Source: Pseudorhodoferax sp. Leaf265
GTDB taxonomy: Bacteria > Pseudomonadota > Gammaproteobacteria > Burkholderiales > Burkholderiaceae_C
Direction of reading: 5' to 3'
Assembly (NCBI RefSeq): GCF_001422365.1
Contig: NZ_LMMT01000036.1
Span: forward strand, 313,823-377,822
DNA: 64,000 nucleotides
Every line of letters begins with the position of its first letter. Position 1 is the first letter of the stretch. Below, in pieces: positions 1-8,797 of the stretch. The notes below the pieces were generated by a model, which made no database searches, had not been told where the DNA came from, and worked only from the letters and a program-made list of their open reading frames with translations. A program made the position numbers and the translations under genes.

Positions 1-611
1 TCCGGCGGGCTGGAGAGCTGGAACGATTCCACATCCACGGCGTTGGGCACCACGCCGACCTTGGCGCTGGGAATGCCGCGCGCCACGATGTCGGCGCGCA
101 GGCCCTCGCAGATCGTGAAGACATGGTCGGCCTGGCGCACGGCGTGGGTCTCCAGCGCACGCGTGAGCCGGTAACGCAGGCTGCCCTCGCGCGTGGTGCC
201 ATGGTCGACGGACGCATCCTCCCAGAAGGCGCGGATCTCGTAGGTGACGGGAATTCCGCGCCGGCGCCCCACTTTGAGCGCCGGCAGCACGTTGAGCACC
301 GGCGAATGAGCGTGGATCAGGTCGGGCTTGACCTCCTGCACCACCTGGTCGATGCGCGTCTCGAGCTGGCGCATCAGCGCCCATTCGCGCGCCACCGGGA
401 AGCGGTCCAGCACGGACGGCTGCGGCGGGGTGCGGAAGAAGGAGAAGCCTTCGGATTCCTCCACGGCATGCACATCTCCCTCCTGCTTGGGCGAAGTCAG
501 GTGGAAGGTTTCCCAGCCCAACGCGCGTTGCTCGCGCAGCAGCGCCGCCGAGCGGAAGGTGTAGCCGCTGTGCAGTGGCAGTGAGTGGTCGAAGATGTGC
601 AGGATGCGCAT
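1..611 (-). CDS. Exosortase A-associated glycosyltransferase, partial (stp3/Daro_2409-like)
   Basis: The first 203 codons of a GT-B fold (GT4 family) glycosyltransferase are present; the C-terminal half lies beyond the left edge. The ATG start opens with MRILHIFDHSLPLHSGYTFR, followed by IHAHSPVLN and YEIRAFWED, the nucleotide-sugar-independent N-terminal lobe seen in the exosortase-linked stp3 group. It would add a sugar to the lipid-linked repeat unit at the cytoplasmic face of the inner membrane. It is last of the genes visible in the XrtA operon and begins 9 bases after the stop of the preceding glycosyltransferase. Acceptor and donor sugars cannot be read from sequence. Assignment to the exosortase subgroup rests on similarity remembered from the family plus context. 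Confidence 0.85.
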   Translation of the reverse strand, partial: MRILHIFDHSLPLHSGYTFRSAALLREQRALGWETFHLTSPKQEGDVHAVEESEGFSFFRTPPQPSVLDRFPVAREWALMRQLETRIDQVVQEVKPDLIHAHSPVLNVLPALKVGRRRGIPVTYEIRAFWEDASVDHGTTREGSLRYRLTRALETHAVRQADHVFTICEGLRADIVARGIPSAKVGVVPNAVDVESFQLSSPP

Positions 612-620
612 GGAAGAAGC

Positions 621-1766
621 TCAGGCGGCAGCGCCCGAGAACAAGGTGTCGTAACGCTGCACCATGGCCGACAGCCCGTAGCGTGCCTGCGCCTGGCTGC
701 GTGCCGCCTGCCCGTGGCGCCGTGCCCGGTCGGCATCGTCGGCATAGGCGGCCAGCGCCCGGGCCATGGCCGCGTCGTCCTCGGAGGGCACCAGGCTGCC
801 AGTCGCGCCGTCGGTCACGACCTCGGGATTGCCGCCGACCGCGGTGGCGACGATGGGCAGGCCGCAGGCCATGGCCTCCTGCAGCGTGCACGAGGTGCCT
901 TCGGTCAGCGAGGGCAGCACGAAGCAGTCGAGCATGCGCAGCACCTCGGGCACGTCGCTGCGCGCACCGGCCAGCCAGGCCAGTTCGCGCAGGCCGGCCC
1001 GGGTGAGGATGGCGTCGATCTCGGCCGCCAGCGGCCCGTCGCCGACGAACACCAGGCGGGCGCGGTCGGCCAGGTCCGGCCGCGCCTGCAGCAGTGCCAC
1101 GAAGGCACGGGCCAGGGCCTGCTGGTTCTTCACGGTCTGCAGCCGGCCGACGGTGCCGATCAGCCAATGCTGGCCCGGCGTGAAGGGGCAGCCGGCCACC
1201 GCGGCCACCGGCGCCGCTGCCGGGGCGAAGCGGTCCGTATCCACGCCGTTGGCGATCAGCGAGCGGCGCCGCGCGGGCACGCCAATGGCGCGCGCCAGGT
1301 AATCGTCCAGGTCCTGCGACACGCTGACGTAGTGCGACACGAACGGCCGGTACGCGCGGCGCAAACGCCGGTAGCGCACGCTCTGCCCGTGCGGGTCGTG
1401 CGCGTCCCAGCCGTGCTCGGCATGCACGCGCAGCGGCACGCGCGCCAACCAGCCCAGCGGCACGATCTCCAGCGCCGCGAGGTTGCAGGTGTGCAGCACC
1501 TGGGGCCGGAGGCGGCGCAGAAGCGTGTGGATGCGCCGGTACAGCGGGATCGCATGGCCGACCGGCTTGTCCAACGCGATGAACTCCACGTCCGGCCGCT
1601 CCACGCGCTGGCGAAAGTCGTCGATGGTGGTCAGCGACACCACGGTGTGGCGGTAGCGCTCTGCGGGCAGGCGGTTGATCAACTGGACGATCACGTTCTC
1701 CAGCCCACCGATGCTGAAGCGGTAGACGAAATGCACGATGTGCAGCGGAGCGCGCTCAGCCGGCAT
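621..1766 (-). CDS. Glycosyltransferase, PEP-CTERM/EpsH1-associated (stp2-like)
   Basis: A 381-residue GT4 glycosyltransferase. The N-terminus IVHFVYRFSIGGLENVIVQL is the hallmark of the exosortase-linked stp2 family; the C-terminal lobe carries PSLTEGTSCTLQEAMACGLPIVAT, which includes the EX7E donor-binding motif. It should transfer a sugar during assembly of the exopolysaccharide repeat unit in the cytoplasm. An in-frame extension upstream to 1922 exists but is low-complexity and overlaps the previous gene, so the ATG at 1766 is chosen; it overlaps the end of the preceding glycosyltransferase gene by 11 bases, implying coupled translation. Donor specificity is unknown. Confidence 0.9.
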   Translation of the reverse strand: MPAERAPLHIVHFVYRFSIGGLENVIVQLINRLPAERYRHTVVSLTTIDDFRQRVERPDVEFIALDKPVGHAIPLYRRIHTLLRRLRPQVLHTCNLAALEIVPLGWLARVPLRVHAEHGWDAHDPHGQSVRYRRLRRAYRPFVSHYVSVSQDLDDYLARAIGVPARRRSLIANGVDTDRFAPAAAPVAAVAGCPFTPGQHWLIGTVGRLQTVKNQQALARAFVALLQARPDLADRARLVFVGDGPLAAEIDAILTRAGLRELAWLAGARSDVPEVLRMLDCFVLPSLTEGTSCTLQEAMACGLPIVATAVGGNPEVVTDGATGSLVPSEDDAAMARALAAYADDADRARRHGQAARSQAQARYGLSAMVQRYDTLFSGAAA

Positions 1767-2997
1767 GGGCAACCGCCTCTCGCGTGGCCAGGATCTGGCG
1801 GAACAGCTGCAACTGGCCCTGGGTGGTCGCGTCCCAGGAGAAGGTCTCGGCATGGCGGCGCGTGTCGGCGCGGTCGGGCAGCTGGGTGAACAGCCGGTTC
1901 CAGGCCGCGACCAGGCCGGCACCGCTGCGCTCGGGCATCAGCACGCCGGCGGCCGGCTGGCTCACAACCTCGGGCGTGCCCCAGATGTCGGTTGCGATCA
2001 CGGGCGTGCCGCAGGCCATGGCCTCCAGCAACACGTTGGCCCAGCCTTCGCGGCTGGAGCACAGGGCCAAGGCGTCCGCGGCGCTGTACCACCACTTGAG
2101 TTCGGTCTGCGGCACCACGCCGGCGAAGTGCACGCGCTCGCGCACGCCCAGGCGCTCGGCCTGCCGCAGCAGCGCGGCGCGGTCGGGACCTTCGCCGGCC
2201 AGCACCAGGCGCACATCGGCCGGCAGCAACGGCAGGGCGTCGATGGCCAGGTACTGGCCCTTGCGTTCGATCAGGTGGCCGACGCACAGCAGCATGCGGC
2301 CCTCGACCGGCAGCTGCAGCCGCGCACGCGCGGCGGCGCGCGGTTCGGGCACGAAACGCTGCAGGTCCACGCCGTTGCGCAGGGTGTGCAGCTTGCTCGC
2401 GTCACCGCCGAGCTCCTGCAGACGGTCCATCAAAGCCTGGCAGACGCCGATGGAGGCGCTGGCCGCCCGCTCGGTCGACTGGATCAGGCGGCGCGGCACC
2501 GCGTAGTCGGGAATCAGGTTCAGGTCGGTGCCCCGCGCCGTGACTACAAAAGGCTTGCCCAGCCAGCGCGCCAGCAGGCTGGCCGCGACGCCATCGGGGT
2601 AGTAGTAGTGCGCGTCAATCAGGTCGAAGTCGAAGCCTTCGCGCTGCAGGCGGCGGATGGTCTTCAAGGCTCCCAGCGCCATGGCGAACGGCGCGCTGCT
2701 CATGCCCACGCGGGGCAGCAACAGATAGCGCGGATGGTGCACCTCGATGCCGTTGCGCACCTCGAACGATGGCGTGGCGGCAAACTTCGCGTACTCCCCG
2801 AAACGCTCGCCGCGCAGGGGAAACCAGGGCACCGGTGCCACCACACGGGCCTGCACCGCCCCGGTCTTGAGCAGTTCGCGCAAGCGCGTCTCGACAAAGA
2901 TCCCATGGATCGGCCGCGCAGTGCTGGGAAACAGGCTGGAGAACAGCAGGATGCGCAACGGCGCGTGGTCCTTGCCTGCGGGTGCGAGGGGGCTCAA
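1756..2997 (-). CDS. Glycosyltransferase family 4 protein of the XrtA locus
   Basis: A 413-residue GT-B glycosyltransferase. The N-lobe starts LRILLFSSLFPSTARPIHGIF; the C-lobe has VGHLIERKGQ, and SSREGWANVLLEAMACGTPVIA with the EX7E motif of GT4 retaining enzymes. The start is TTG at 2997, whose TTGA overlaps the TGA stop of the amidotransferase gene by four bases; no ATG lies near the conserved N-terminus, so translational coupling from an unusual start is the best reading. It probably extends the polysaccharide repeat unit. Substrates cannot be deduced. The family assignment is secure; the exact start is moderately so. Confidence 0.88.
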   Translation of the reverse strand: MSPLAPAGKDHAPLRILLFSSLFPSTARPIHGIFVETRLRELLKTGAVQARVVAPVPWFPLRGERFGEYAKFAATPSFEVRNGIEVHHPRYLLLPRVGMSSAPFAMALGALKTIRRLQREGFDFDLIDAHYYYPDGVAASLLARWLGKPFVVTARGTDLNLIPDYAVPRRLIQSTERAASASIGVCQALMDRLQELGGDASKLHTLRNGVDLQRFVPEPRAAARARLQLPVEGRMLLCVGHLIERKGQYLAIDALPLLPADVRLVLAGEGPDRAALLRQAERLGVRERVHFAGVVPQTELKWWYSAADALALCSSREGWANVLLEAMACGTPVIATDIWGTPEVVSQPAAGVLMPERSGAGLVAAWNRLFTQLPDRADTRRHAETFSWDATTQGQLQLFRQILATREAVAHAG

Positions 2998-4934
2998 GCC
3001 GCAACCTCGCTGCTGGCCGCGGCAGCATCAGCCACCGGGCGCTGCTCCAGCTGGCGCAGAAAGGCCTCGAACATCAGCAGCGTCCACAGCGGTGCCGAGA
3101 AATCGCGCTGGCCACTCTGGTGCTGGCGCACCATGCTGCGCAGCTGGTCGGGATCGAAGTAGCCCGCATCCGCCATGCGCGGGCCCAGCAACGCCTCGCG
3201 CGTGCGCTCGGCCAGCGGGCCGCGCAGCCAGCTCGCCAGCGGCACCGAGAAGCCCATCTTGGGCCGGTACAGCACATCGGACGGCAGGCGCGGCTCGAAC
3301 GCCTTCTTGAGCAGGTACTTGCCTTCCTGGCCCTGGACCTTGAGCGCGCTGGGCAGCGTGGCCAGCCACTCGATCAGTTGGTGGTCCATGAGCGGCTCGC
3401 GCACCTCCAGCGAATGCGCCATGCCGGCGCGGTCGACCTTGGTGTTGATGTCGCCGACCAACCAGGTCTTGTAGTCCAGGTACTGCACCAGGGCCAGCGG
3501 GTCATCGGTGCCAGCGCGTTCGGCGTGCGTGCGGAACATGTCCAGCGCGCTGTAGCCGCCCAACCGGCGCTTGAAGCTGGCCGAGTACAGCCGCTCGCGC
3601 TCGTCCGCGCGCAGCACCGACACGCTGTGCAAGTAGGCCTGGGCCGAGTCGAATGCCAGGGCCTGGAAGGTGGTCTTGGCGCGGAACACGCGCGGGGCCC
3701 AGTCGGCCTTGGGATAGAGCTGCCCCAATGCGCCGAACAGCGGCCGGCGCAGGCCCAGCGGCAGCGCGCGCCGGGCCTTTTCCTCGGCCAGGTGCAGGCG
3801 GTAGCGCCGGTAGCCACCAAAGCTCTCGTCACCGCCATCGCCGGACAGCGCCACCGTCACATGCTTGCGCGCCATCTGGCAGACGCGGTAGGTCGGCACG
3901 GCCGAACTGTCGGCGAAGGGCTCGTCGTAGAGCCAGGCCAGTGTGTCGATCAGGTCGAAGTCGTTGCTGCCGACGATGTCCAGGCTGTGGTCGGTCCGGT
4001 AGCGGTCGGCCACCATCTGGGCGAACTGCGATTCGTTGAAGCGCGGATCGTCGAAACCGATGGCGCAGGTCTTGATCCGGCTGCCATCCACCTGGGCCAT
4101 CGAGGCCACCACAGCACTGGAATCCACGCCGCCGGACAGGAAGGCGCCCAGGGGCACGTCCGCCACGAGGCGCAGGCGCACCGATTCGTCGATGCGCTGC
4201 AGCAACTCGGCCTGTGCGTCCTGCAGGCTGATCGGATTGTCCAGCGAGAAGCGCACGTCCCAATAGGCTTGCGGCGCTGGAATGCGCGCCATGCCACGGC
4301 GCAGCAGCAGCTTGTGACCGGGCGGCAGCTTGAACGCCCCCTCGTAGATGCAACGCGGATCCGCCACATAGCCCAGCGCGAAGTACTCCTCGACGGCGAG
4401 CGGATCGATCTTGCGCGCGAACGCAGGATGGGCCGTGATGACCTTGAGCTCGGAGCCGAACACGAAGCTGCCGTCCGGCAGCAGCGCGTAGTGCATGGGC
4501 TTGACGCCCATGCGGTCGCGCGCGAGGAACAGCACCTGCTGGTTGCGGTCCCAGAGCCCGAACGCGAACATGCCGCGCAACCGGTGCAGGCAGTCCTCGC
4601 CCCAGGCCTCCCAGGCGTGCACGATGACCTCGGTGTCGCTGCGCGTCTTGAACACATGGCCCAGCGCCTTGAGCTCGGCGGTCAGCTCGCGGTAGTTGTA
4701 GATTTCGCCGTTGAACACGATGACGACCGAGCCGTCCTCGTTGAACTGCGGCTGGATGCCGGTCGCCAGGTCGATCACCGACAGCCGGCGGTGGCCCATG
4801 GCCAACCCCGGCTCCAGGTGCAGATCGGCCTCGTCCGGACCGCGGTGGGCCTGGATGTCGTTGATGGCCGACATCAGCGCAGGCGAGAACGCGCGTGCGC
4901 CGCGCAGGTCGAACAGGCCGGAGATTCCGCACAT
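2994..4934 (-). CDS. XrtA-associated amidotransferase (asparagine synthase-like)
   Basis: A 646-residue class II glutamine amidotransferase joined to an asparagine-synthetase domain. The chain begins MCGISGLFD, leaving Cys2 as the glutaminase nucleophile after Met removal; residues about 2-215 form the GATase domain and about 235-620 the AMP-forming synthetase domain with the pyrophosphate loop LSGGVDSSAVVA. In exosortase A loci this family (exosortase A system-associated amidotransferase 1) is thought to amidate a sugar carboxylate of the exopolysaccharide rather than make asparagine. Amidation of uronic acids would fit the UDP-glucuronate epimerase gene upstream, but that is inference. Translationally coupled to the following glycosyltransferase gene. 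Confidence 0.93.
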   Translation of the reverse strand: MCGISGLFDLRGARAFSPALMSAINDIQAHRGPDEADLHLEPGLAMGHRRLSVIDLATGIQPQFNEDGSVVIVFNGEIYNYRELTAELKALGHVFKTRSDTEVIVHAWEAWGEDCLHRLRGMFAFGLWDRNQQVLFLARDRMGVKPMHYALLPDGSFVFGSELKVITAHPAFARKIDPLAVEEYFALGYVADPRCIYEGAFKLPPGHKLLLRRGMARIPAPQAYWDVRFSLDNPISLQDAQAELLQRIDESVRLRLVADVPLGAFLSGGVDSSAVVASMAQVDGSRIKTCAIGFDDPRFNESQFAQMVADRYRTDHSLDIVGSNDFDLIDTLAWLYDEPFADSSAVPTYRVCQMARKHVTVALSGDGGDESFGGYRRYRLHLAEEKARRALPLGLRRPLFGALGQLYPKADWAPRVFRAKTTFQALAFDSAQAYLHSVSVLRADERERLYSASFKRRLGGYSALDMFRTHAERAGTDDPLALVQYLDYKTWLVGDINTKVDRAGMAHSLEVREPLMDHQLIEWLATLPSALKVQGQEGKYLLKKAFEPRLPSDVLYRPKMGFSVPLASWLRGPLAERTREALLGPRMADAGYFDPDQLRSMVRQHQSGQRDFSAPLWTLLMFEAFLRQLEQRPVADAAAASSEVAA

Positions 4935-4950
4935 GCTGCTGCTCCTTGCC

Positions 4951-6513
4951 TCAGCGCTGCCGCGTCTGCTGCAGGCCGGCCACGATGGCCTGGCCGTTGG
5001 CTTGGACGAATGCCGTCAGGGTTTCCTGCGCCCGCGCGCCGGTGTCTGCGATCGGCGTGTACACCACGACCACGGCCGAATCGTCGCCGTGCCCGAGCAG
5101 GCGCGAGAGCGCCCCATGGACCTTGGCCAGCGCATCGCTGGCGACCAGGCGGCCGTTGACCCAGTAGACCTGCCAGGCCAGCAGGCGCACCGCGCCCGCG
5201 CTGCCGACGAGCGAAGCCCGCAGCTCGGCCTGCCGCACCGGCACAGTCCCACCGGGCCAGGGCGCGCTGGCCGTGCCCGCGCCGACTTCTGCCCAGTCCT
5301 TGTCGGAGTAGGTGACCAGTTGGTTCGAGGAAGACACCAGCTTGCGCTCGGTGTTCTGGCTACGGTAGTAGCCGATGTACAGGCCGACCGGCTGGCCATT
5401 CTTGACAGCCCCCTGGAACAGCTCGGCCGAGGGATTCTGGAAGGCCGGCTTCCAGTCGGCCGACGGCCGCTCGGCGGCCTGCCAGCCGTCTTGCAGGCTG
5501 CCTTGCAGGACCAGCTGCGGCGGCGCGTGGTTCTGTGCGTGCTGCAATCCCCAGACGACACCGTGGGGCGCCAACACCACGAGGACCAAGGCCAGCAGCA
5601 CGGCAGGGCGGAACCGACCGGCTGCGCCGCCGGTCGCGGTCAGCGGCTGCTTCATGTCGGGCGACGGCTCGGACCAGCGCGCGCCGATCGCGAACATCAG
5701 CATGATGACAATGCCGAAGAAGAGCCAGCCATAGATCAGGTGGTCGACACCCGTGGCGATGGTGTTGCCCGAGTAGTGGCCCAGCATCACGATGATGTAG
5801 GCGCGCAGCCAGTTCGCCACGATGGGCACCAAAATGGACACCAGCACGAACAGCACGCGGCGGCGCGGCGACTGGTAGTTCAGGTAGGCGAACAGCGCGC
5901 CGACGGTGACCGAGGCGATCAGGTAGCGGATGCCGCTGCAGGCCTCGACCACGGACCAGTGGCCCGACGGGATCACGAACTGCTGGCCTTCGCGATACAC
6001 CGGGATGCCGCTCATGCGCAGGGCCAGCACGGTAAAGTCGGCCGTCCACTCCATCAGCCGCGGCATCATGAAGTCGCCGATGGGCACGGCGAAGAACAGG
6101 AAGCCCAAGGGGAACAGCAGGGCCCAGGCCACCTGCCAGCCCAGCACCGCCGGCACGGCCAGCACGACGAGCATGGTCAGCGCCAGCTGCGTCGCCGCGT
6201 TGACGGCCACCAGGTCGCCCAGCAGCCACAGCAGCGCCGCGCCCAGCATCAGCACGACGGCCGTGGGGCTGGGCTCCGGCACGAGGCCGGCCAGCCGGCG
6301 CCGTTGCCGCCACACCAGCCACAGCACGATCGGGGGCACGAGCAGGCCATGGGCATAGGTGTCCGACCGCAGCCAGATGGCGACCATGGCAGAGGCCGTC
6401 TCGCGGTACAGCAACAACAAGGCCACCAGCGTCAGGACCAGCAGCGCCAGGGGCCGCCGCCAATGCGCGGGCAGGCCCGGCGCGGAGGAAGATGGAGCCA
6501 TGCTGGCGCTCAT
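4951..6513 (-). CDS. xrtA: Exosortase A fused to an EpsI domain
   Basis: A 520-residue polytopic membrane protein. Residues 1-280 form the exosortase core of about eight transmembrane helices with the catalytic trio Cys192 (in VVEACSGIRYL), Arg237 (in ANWLRAY) and His258 (in GVDHLIYGW). Exosortase A cleaves PEP-CTERM sorting signals at the inner membrane and is proposed to transfer the protein to an exported acceptor. Residues from about 285 to the end form a periplasmic EpsI-like domain after a further membrane segment near 300-320, so EpsI is fused here rather than separate. The ATG overlaps the stop of the stp1 gene by four bases. No PEP-CTERM substrate gene is in the window. Confidence 0.95.
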   Translation of the reverse strand: MSASMAPSSSAPGLPAHWRRPLALLVLTLVALLLLYRETASAMVAIWLRSDTYAHGLLVPPIVLWLVWRQRRRLAGLVPEPSPTAVVLMLGAALLWLLGDLVAVNAATQLALTMLVVLAVPAVLGWQVAWALLFPLGFLFFAVPIGDFMMPRLMEWTADFTVLALRMSGIPVYREGQQFVIPSGHWSVVEACSGIRYLIASVTVGALFAYLNYQSPRRRVLFVLVSILVPIVANWLRAYIIVMLGHYSGNTIATGVDHLIYGWLFFGIVIMLMFAIGARWSEPSPDMKQPLTATGGAAGRFRPAVLLALVLVVLAPHGVVWGLQHAQNHAPPQLVLQGSLQDGWQAAERPSADWKPAFQNPSAELFQGAVKNGQPVGLYIGYYRSQNTERKLVSSSNQLVTYSDKDWAEVGAGTASAPWPGGTVPVRQAELRASLVGSAGAVRLLAWQVYWVNGRLVASDALAKVHGALSRLLGHGDDSAVVVVYTPIADTGARAQETLTAFVQANGQAIVAGLQQTRQR

Positions 6514-7745
6514 GTCGGTAGCAGTGCCGGTGGGGCCGTCACGGCCGTCGCGGCCGGTGTGGTCGGAAGGTGCCGGTCGATGCCGGCGAGGTGGGCGTCC
6601 CAGCTGAAGCTGGCCAGCACCTTGGCGCGTGCCGCCACGCCGGCGGCGGCGGCCTGCGGCGCATCGGCCAGCAAAGTCTCGACCTCGGCGACGAAGCCGG
6701 CGGCGTCAACGGCCGGAAACATCTCGACGCCAGCGCGCGCACCGATGGCCTGCGCGCACTCCGCGGTCGCCACCACTGCCTTGGCCATGGCCATGGCTTC
6801 GAGGATCTTGTTCTGGATGCCGCGTGCCACCCGCAACGGTGCCACCACCAGCGCTGCGTGCTGCAGGTAAGGGCGCACGTCGTCCACGGTGCCGGTCACG
6901 GTCACGGCCTCGGACGCCAGCGCGCTCACGGCCGGCGCGGGATTGCGTCCGACGATGTAGAAGCGCAGGCGCGGCCAGCGCAGGCGCAGTGCCGGCAGCA
7001 TGTCGGCGCAGAACCAGCTGACGGCATCGATGTTGGGCCAGTAGTCCATGGCACCGGTGAACACCAGCGGCAGTTCGTCGGCCGCATAGGGCGAGGCGCG
7101 CTGCGGGTCGGGAGAGAAGAACTGCGCGTCCACGCCATTGCACAGCGGCTCGACGTTTGCGCCGCTGCCCTGCGCCTGGCTGCGGAACAGCTCCGTCTCC
7201 TGCGGGGTGACGAAGAACGAGCGCCGCGCGCGCTGCGCCACGGCACGCTCGAACGCGAGCAGGCGTTCGCCCTCGCGCCGGTACAGCCAGGACATCGGCC
7301 AGGGGCGCGCCGCCGCGTACTGGGTCCACTTGGCCGAATCCAGATCGACGAAATCCACCAGCATCGGCAGGTTCGCCGGTGCGTATTGCGCCATGGCCGA
7401 GGAGAACACCACGCTCGCGTCGATGGTCTCGGTCGCCAGCGTCTCGCGCACCCAGCGCGCCAGGCCTGCATCGCGGTAATAGGCCAGTGTCAGCGCCTCG
7501 CCGCGCAGCAGGCCGGACAGGCTGCGCAGCTTGGCCCGGCGCGGCTGCAGCGGCGCCACATGCAGTTCGGGGCAGATCGCGCGCAGCGCGGGCAGGTGGG
7601 CTTCGTCCTGTGGATCGTCGATGAAGGTGCCCAGCAGCACGCGGTGCGAGCACTGCAGGTGCCGCAGCAGATGGTACGAGCGCACCTTGTCGCCCTTGTT
7701 GGGCGGGTAAGGCATGCGGTGCACCAGGTACAGCAGCGTGGCCAT
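6510..7745 (-). CDS. Glycosyltransferase, PEP-CTERM/EpsH1-associated (stp1-like)
   Basis: A 411-residue GT4-type glycosyltransferase. MATLLYLVHRMPYPPNKGDK followed by RSYHLLRHL is the characteristic start of the stp1 family found next to exosortase A. C-lobe features include VFTGAMDYWPNIDAVSWF and VARGIQNKILEAMAMAKAVV, the donor-site region. It acts in the cytoplasm on the lipid-linked polysaccharide precursor. It lies between the FemAB-like gene (6 bases upstream) and xrtA (four-base ATGA overlap), so all three are almost certainly one transcript. Sugar donor unknown. Confidence 0.92.
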   Translation of the reverse strand: MATLLYLVHRMPYPPNKGDKVRSYHLLRHLQCSHRVLLGTFIDDPQDEAHLPALRAICPELHVAPLQPRRAKLRSLSGLLRGEALTLAYYRDAGLARWVRETLATETIDASVVFSSAMAQYAPANLPMLVDFVDLDSAKWTQYAAARPWPMSWLYRREGERLLAFERAVAQRARRSFFVTPQETELFRSQAQGSGANVEPLCNGVDAQFFSPDPQRASPYAADELPLVFTGAMDYWPNIDAVSWFCADMLPALRLRWPRLRFYIVGRNPAPAVSALASEAVTVTGTVDDVRPYLQHAALVVAPLRVARGIQNKILEAMAMAKAVVATAECAQAIGARAGVEMFPAVDAAGFVAEVETLLADAPQAAAAGVAARAKVLASFSWDAHLAGIDRHLPTTPAATAVTAPPALLPT

Positions 7746-7751
7746 CGGAGT

Positions 7752-8789
7752 TCAGCCCAGATTGCGCACGATGTGCGGGCCGACGAAATTGACCAGCGCA
7801 CGCGGCAGGCGGCGCCAGGTGCGGATCACGAACTGGTACTTGGCGTTGGACGGGTTGTTCTGCGGCACCGCGTCACGCTTGTAGAGCTGGTACTCGTAGT
7901 GCAGCGGCTGCGGCTCGAAGCCCCAGTTCTTCTTGAACGCGAAGGAGCCCGTGCCCTGCTTGCTGCGGCCGTAGTCGAACACGCGCGCACCACGGGCCGC
8001 GGCATGGCGCATCAGCTCCCAGTACTTGAAGTCGTTGCCGGCCAGGTCGCGCGCGGCCTCGTCGTCGCCGGCGTAGTAGGGCAGCACCTCGTCGCGAAAG
8101 TAAAAGCTCAGCACGCTGCTGAGCGGCTTGCCTTCGCGTGAAGTGACGGTGAGCACCTCGCAGTCCTGGCCGAAGGTCGTCAGCAGAGCCTGGAAGTAGC
8201 GCTTGGACATGGCCGGCGTGCCGTGGCGGTGCACGTTGTCGGCATAGAGCGCAAAGAAGCGGTCCACGTTGGGATCGATGCTGCTCTGCAAGCCGTTCTT
8301 GATGCCCTTGCGCACCATGGCGCGCTGCTTGCGTGGGATGGCCAGCATGTTGGCCTCGTCGTCGGCGACGATGTTCTTGCGGAACGTGACGTACAGGTCC
8401 TGCAGCGGCCAGTCGGCATGCCGGCGCTGCACGTTGCGCATCTCCAGATGGTCGACGCCAAGCCGGCGCGCCAGGCTCTGCGCCTCCTGCTCGAGCAGCT
8501 GCGCGGCCGCAGGATCGCTGGCCGCCACGCCGCCATAGACGCCAAAGGGCAGGCTGACCAGCGCATTGCCGAACAAGCGGCTCTTGACGTGGCCGAGTGG
8601 CAGCACGCCCACGATCGCACCGCCGTCTTCGGCGTAGAGGAAATGGCTGTCGTGCCGAAAGATGTCGCGCAGCAGGGTCTGCCAGCCGGCGCGGTGGAAG
8701 AAACTGGCTTCGGGGCACTGGTGCACGAAGGCATCCCAGCGGCGGTACGCCTCGGCATCGCCGGGCTGCAATCGTTGGATGGTCAGCAT
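7752..8789 (-). CDS. FemAB-related protein of the PEP-CTERM system
   Basis: A 345-residue protein with paired GNAT-like folds of the FemAB type (exosortase-associated FemAB subfamily). Motifs visible are FFHRAGWQTLLRDIF, GVLPLGHVKSRLFGNALVSL and, near the end, FDYGRSKQGTGSFAFKKNWG, typical of the second GNAT domain. FemAB relatives use aminoacyl-tRNA to add amino acids; in this setting the acceptor is presumably the polysaccharide or a precursor, which is inference. An in-frame upstream extension to 9248 is read through another gene and is rejected; ATG at 8789 begins MLTIQRL, eight bases after the deacetylase stop. Confidence 0.92.
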   Translation of the reverse strand: MLTIQRLQPGDAEAYRRWDAFVHQCPEASFFHRAGWQTLLRDIFRHDSHFLYAEDGGAIVGVLPLGHVKSRLFGNALVSLPFGVYGGVAASDPAAAQLLEQEAQSLARRLGVDHLEMRNVQRRHADWPLQDLYVTFRKNIVADDEANMLAIPRKQRAMVRKGIKNGLQSSIDPNVDRFFALYADNVHRHGTPAMSKRYFQALLTTFGQDCEVLTVTSREGKPLSSVLSFYFRDEVLPYYAGDDEAARDLAGNDFKYWELMRHAAARGARVFDYGRSKQGTGSFAFKKNWGFEPQPLHYEYQLYKRDAVPQNNPSNAKYQFVIRTWRRLPRALVNFVGPHIVRNLG

Positions 8790-8797
8790 GGGAACGG

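Noticed and set aside
2982-5159. Long plus-strand frames opposite the amidotransferase and exosortase genes
   Set aside because: Their composition (Gln, Arg and His-rich) is that of shadow frames and none has a recognisable family motif, while the minus-strand genes do.
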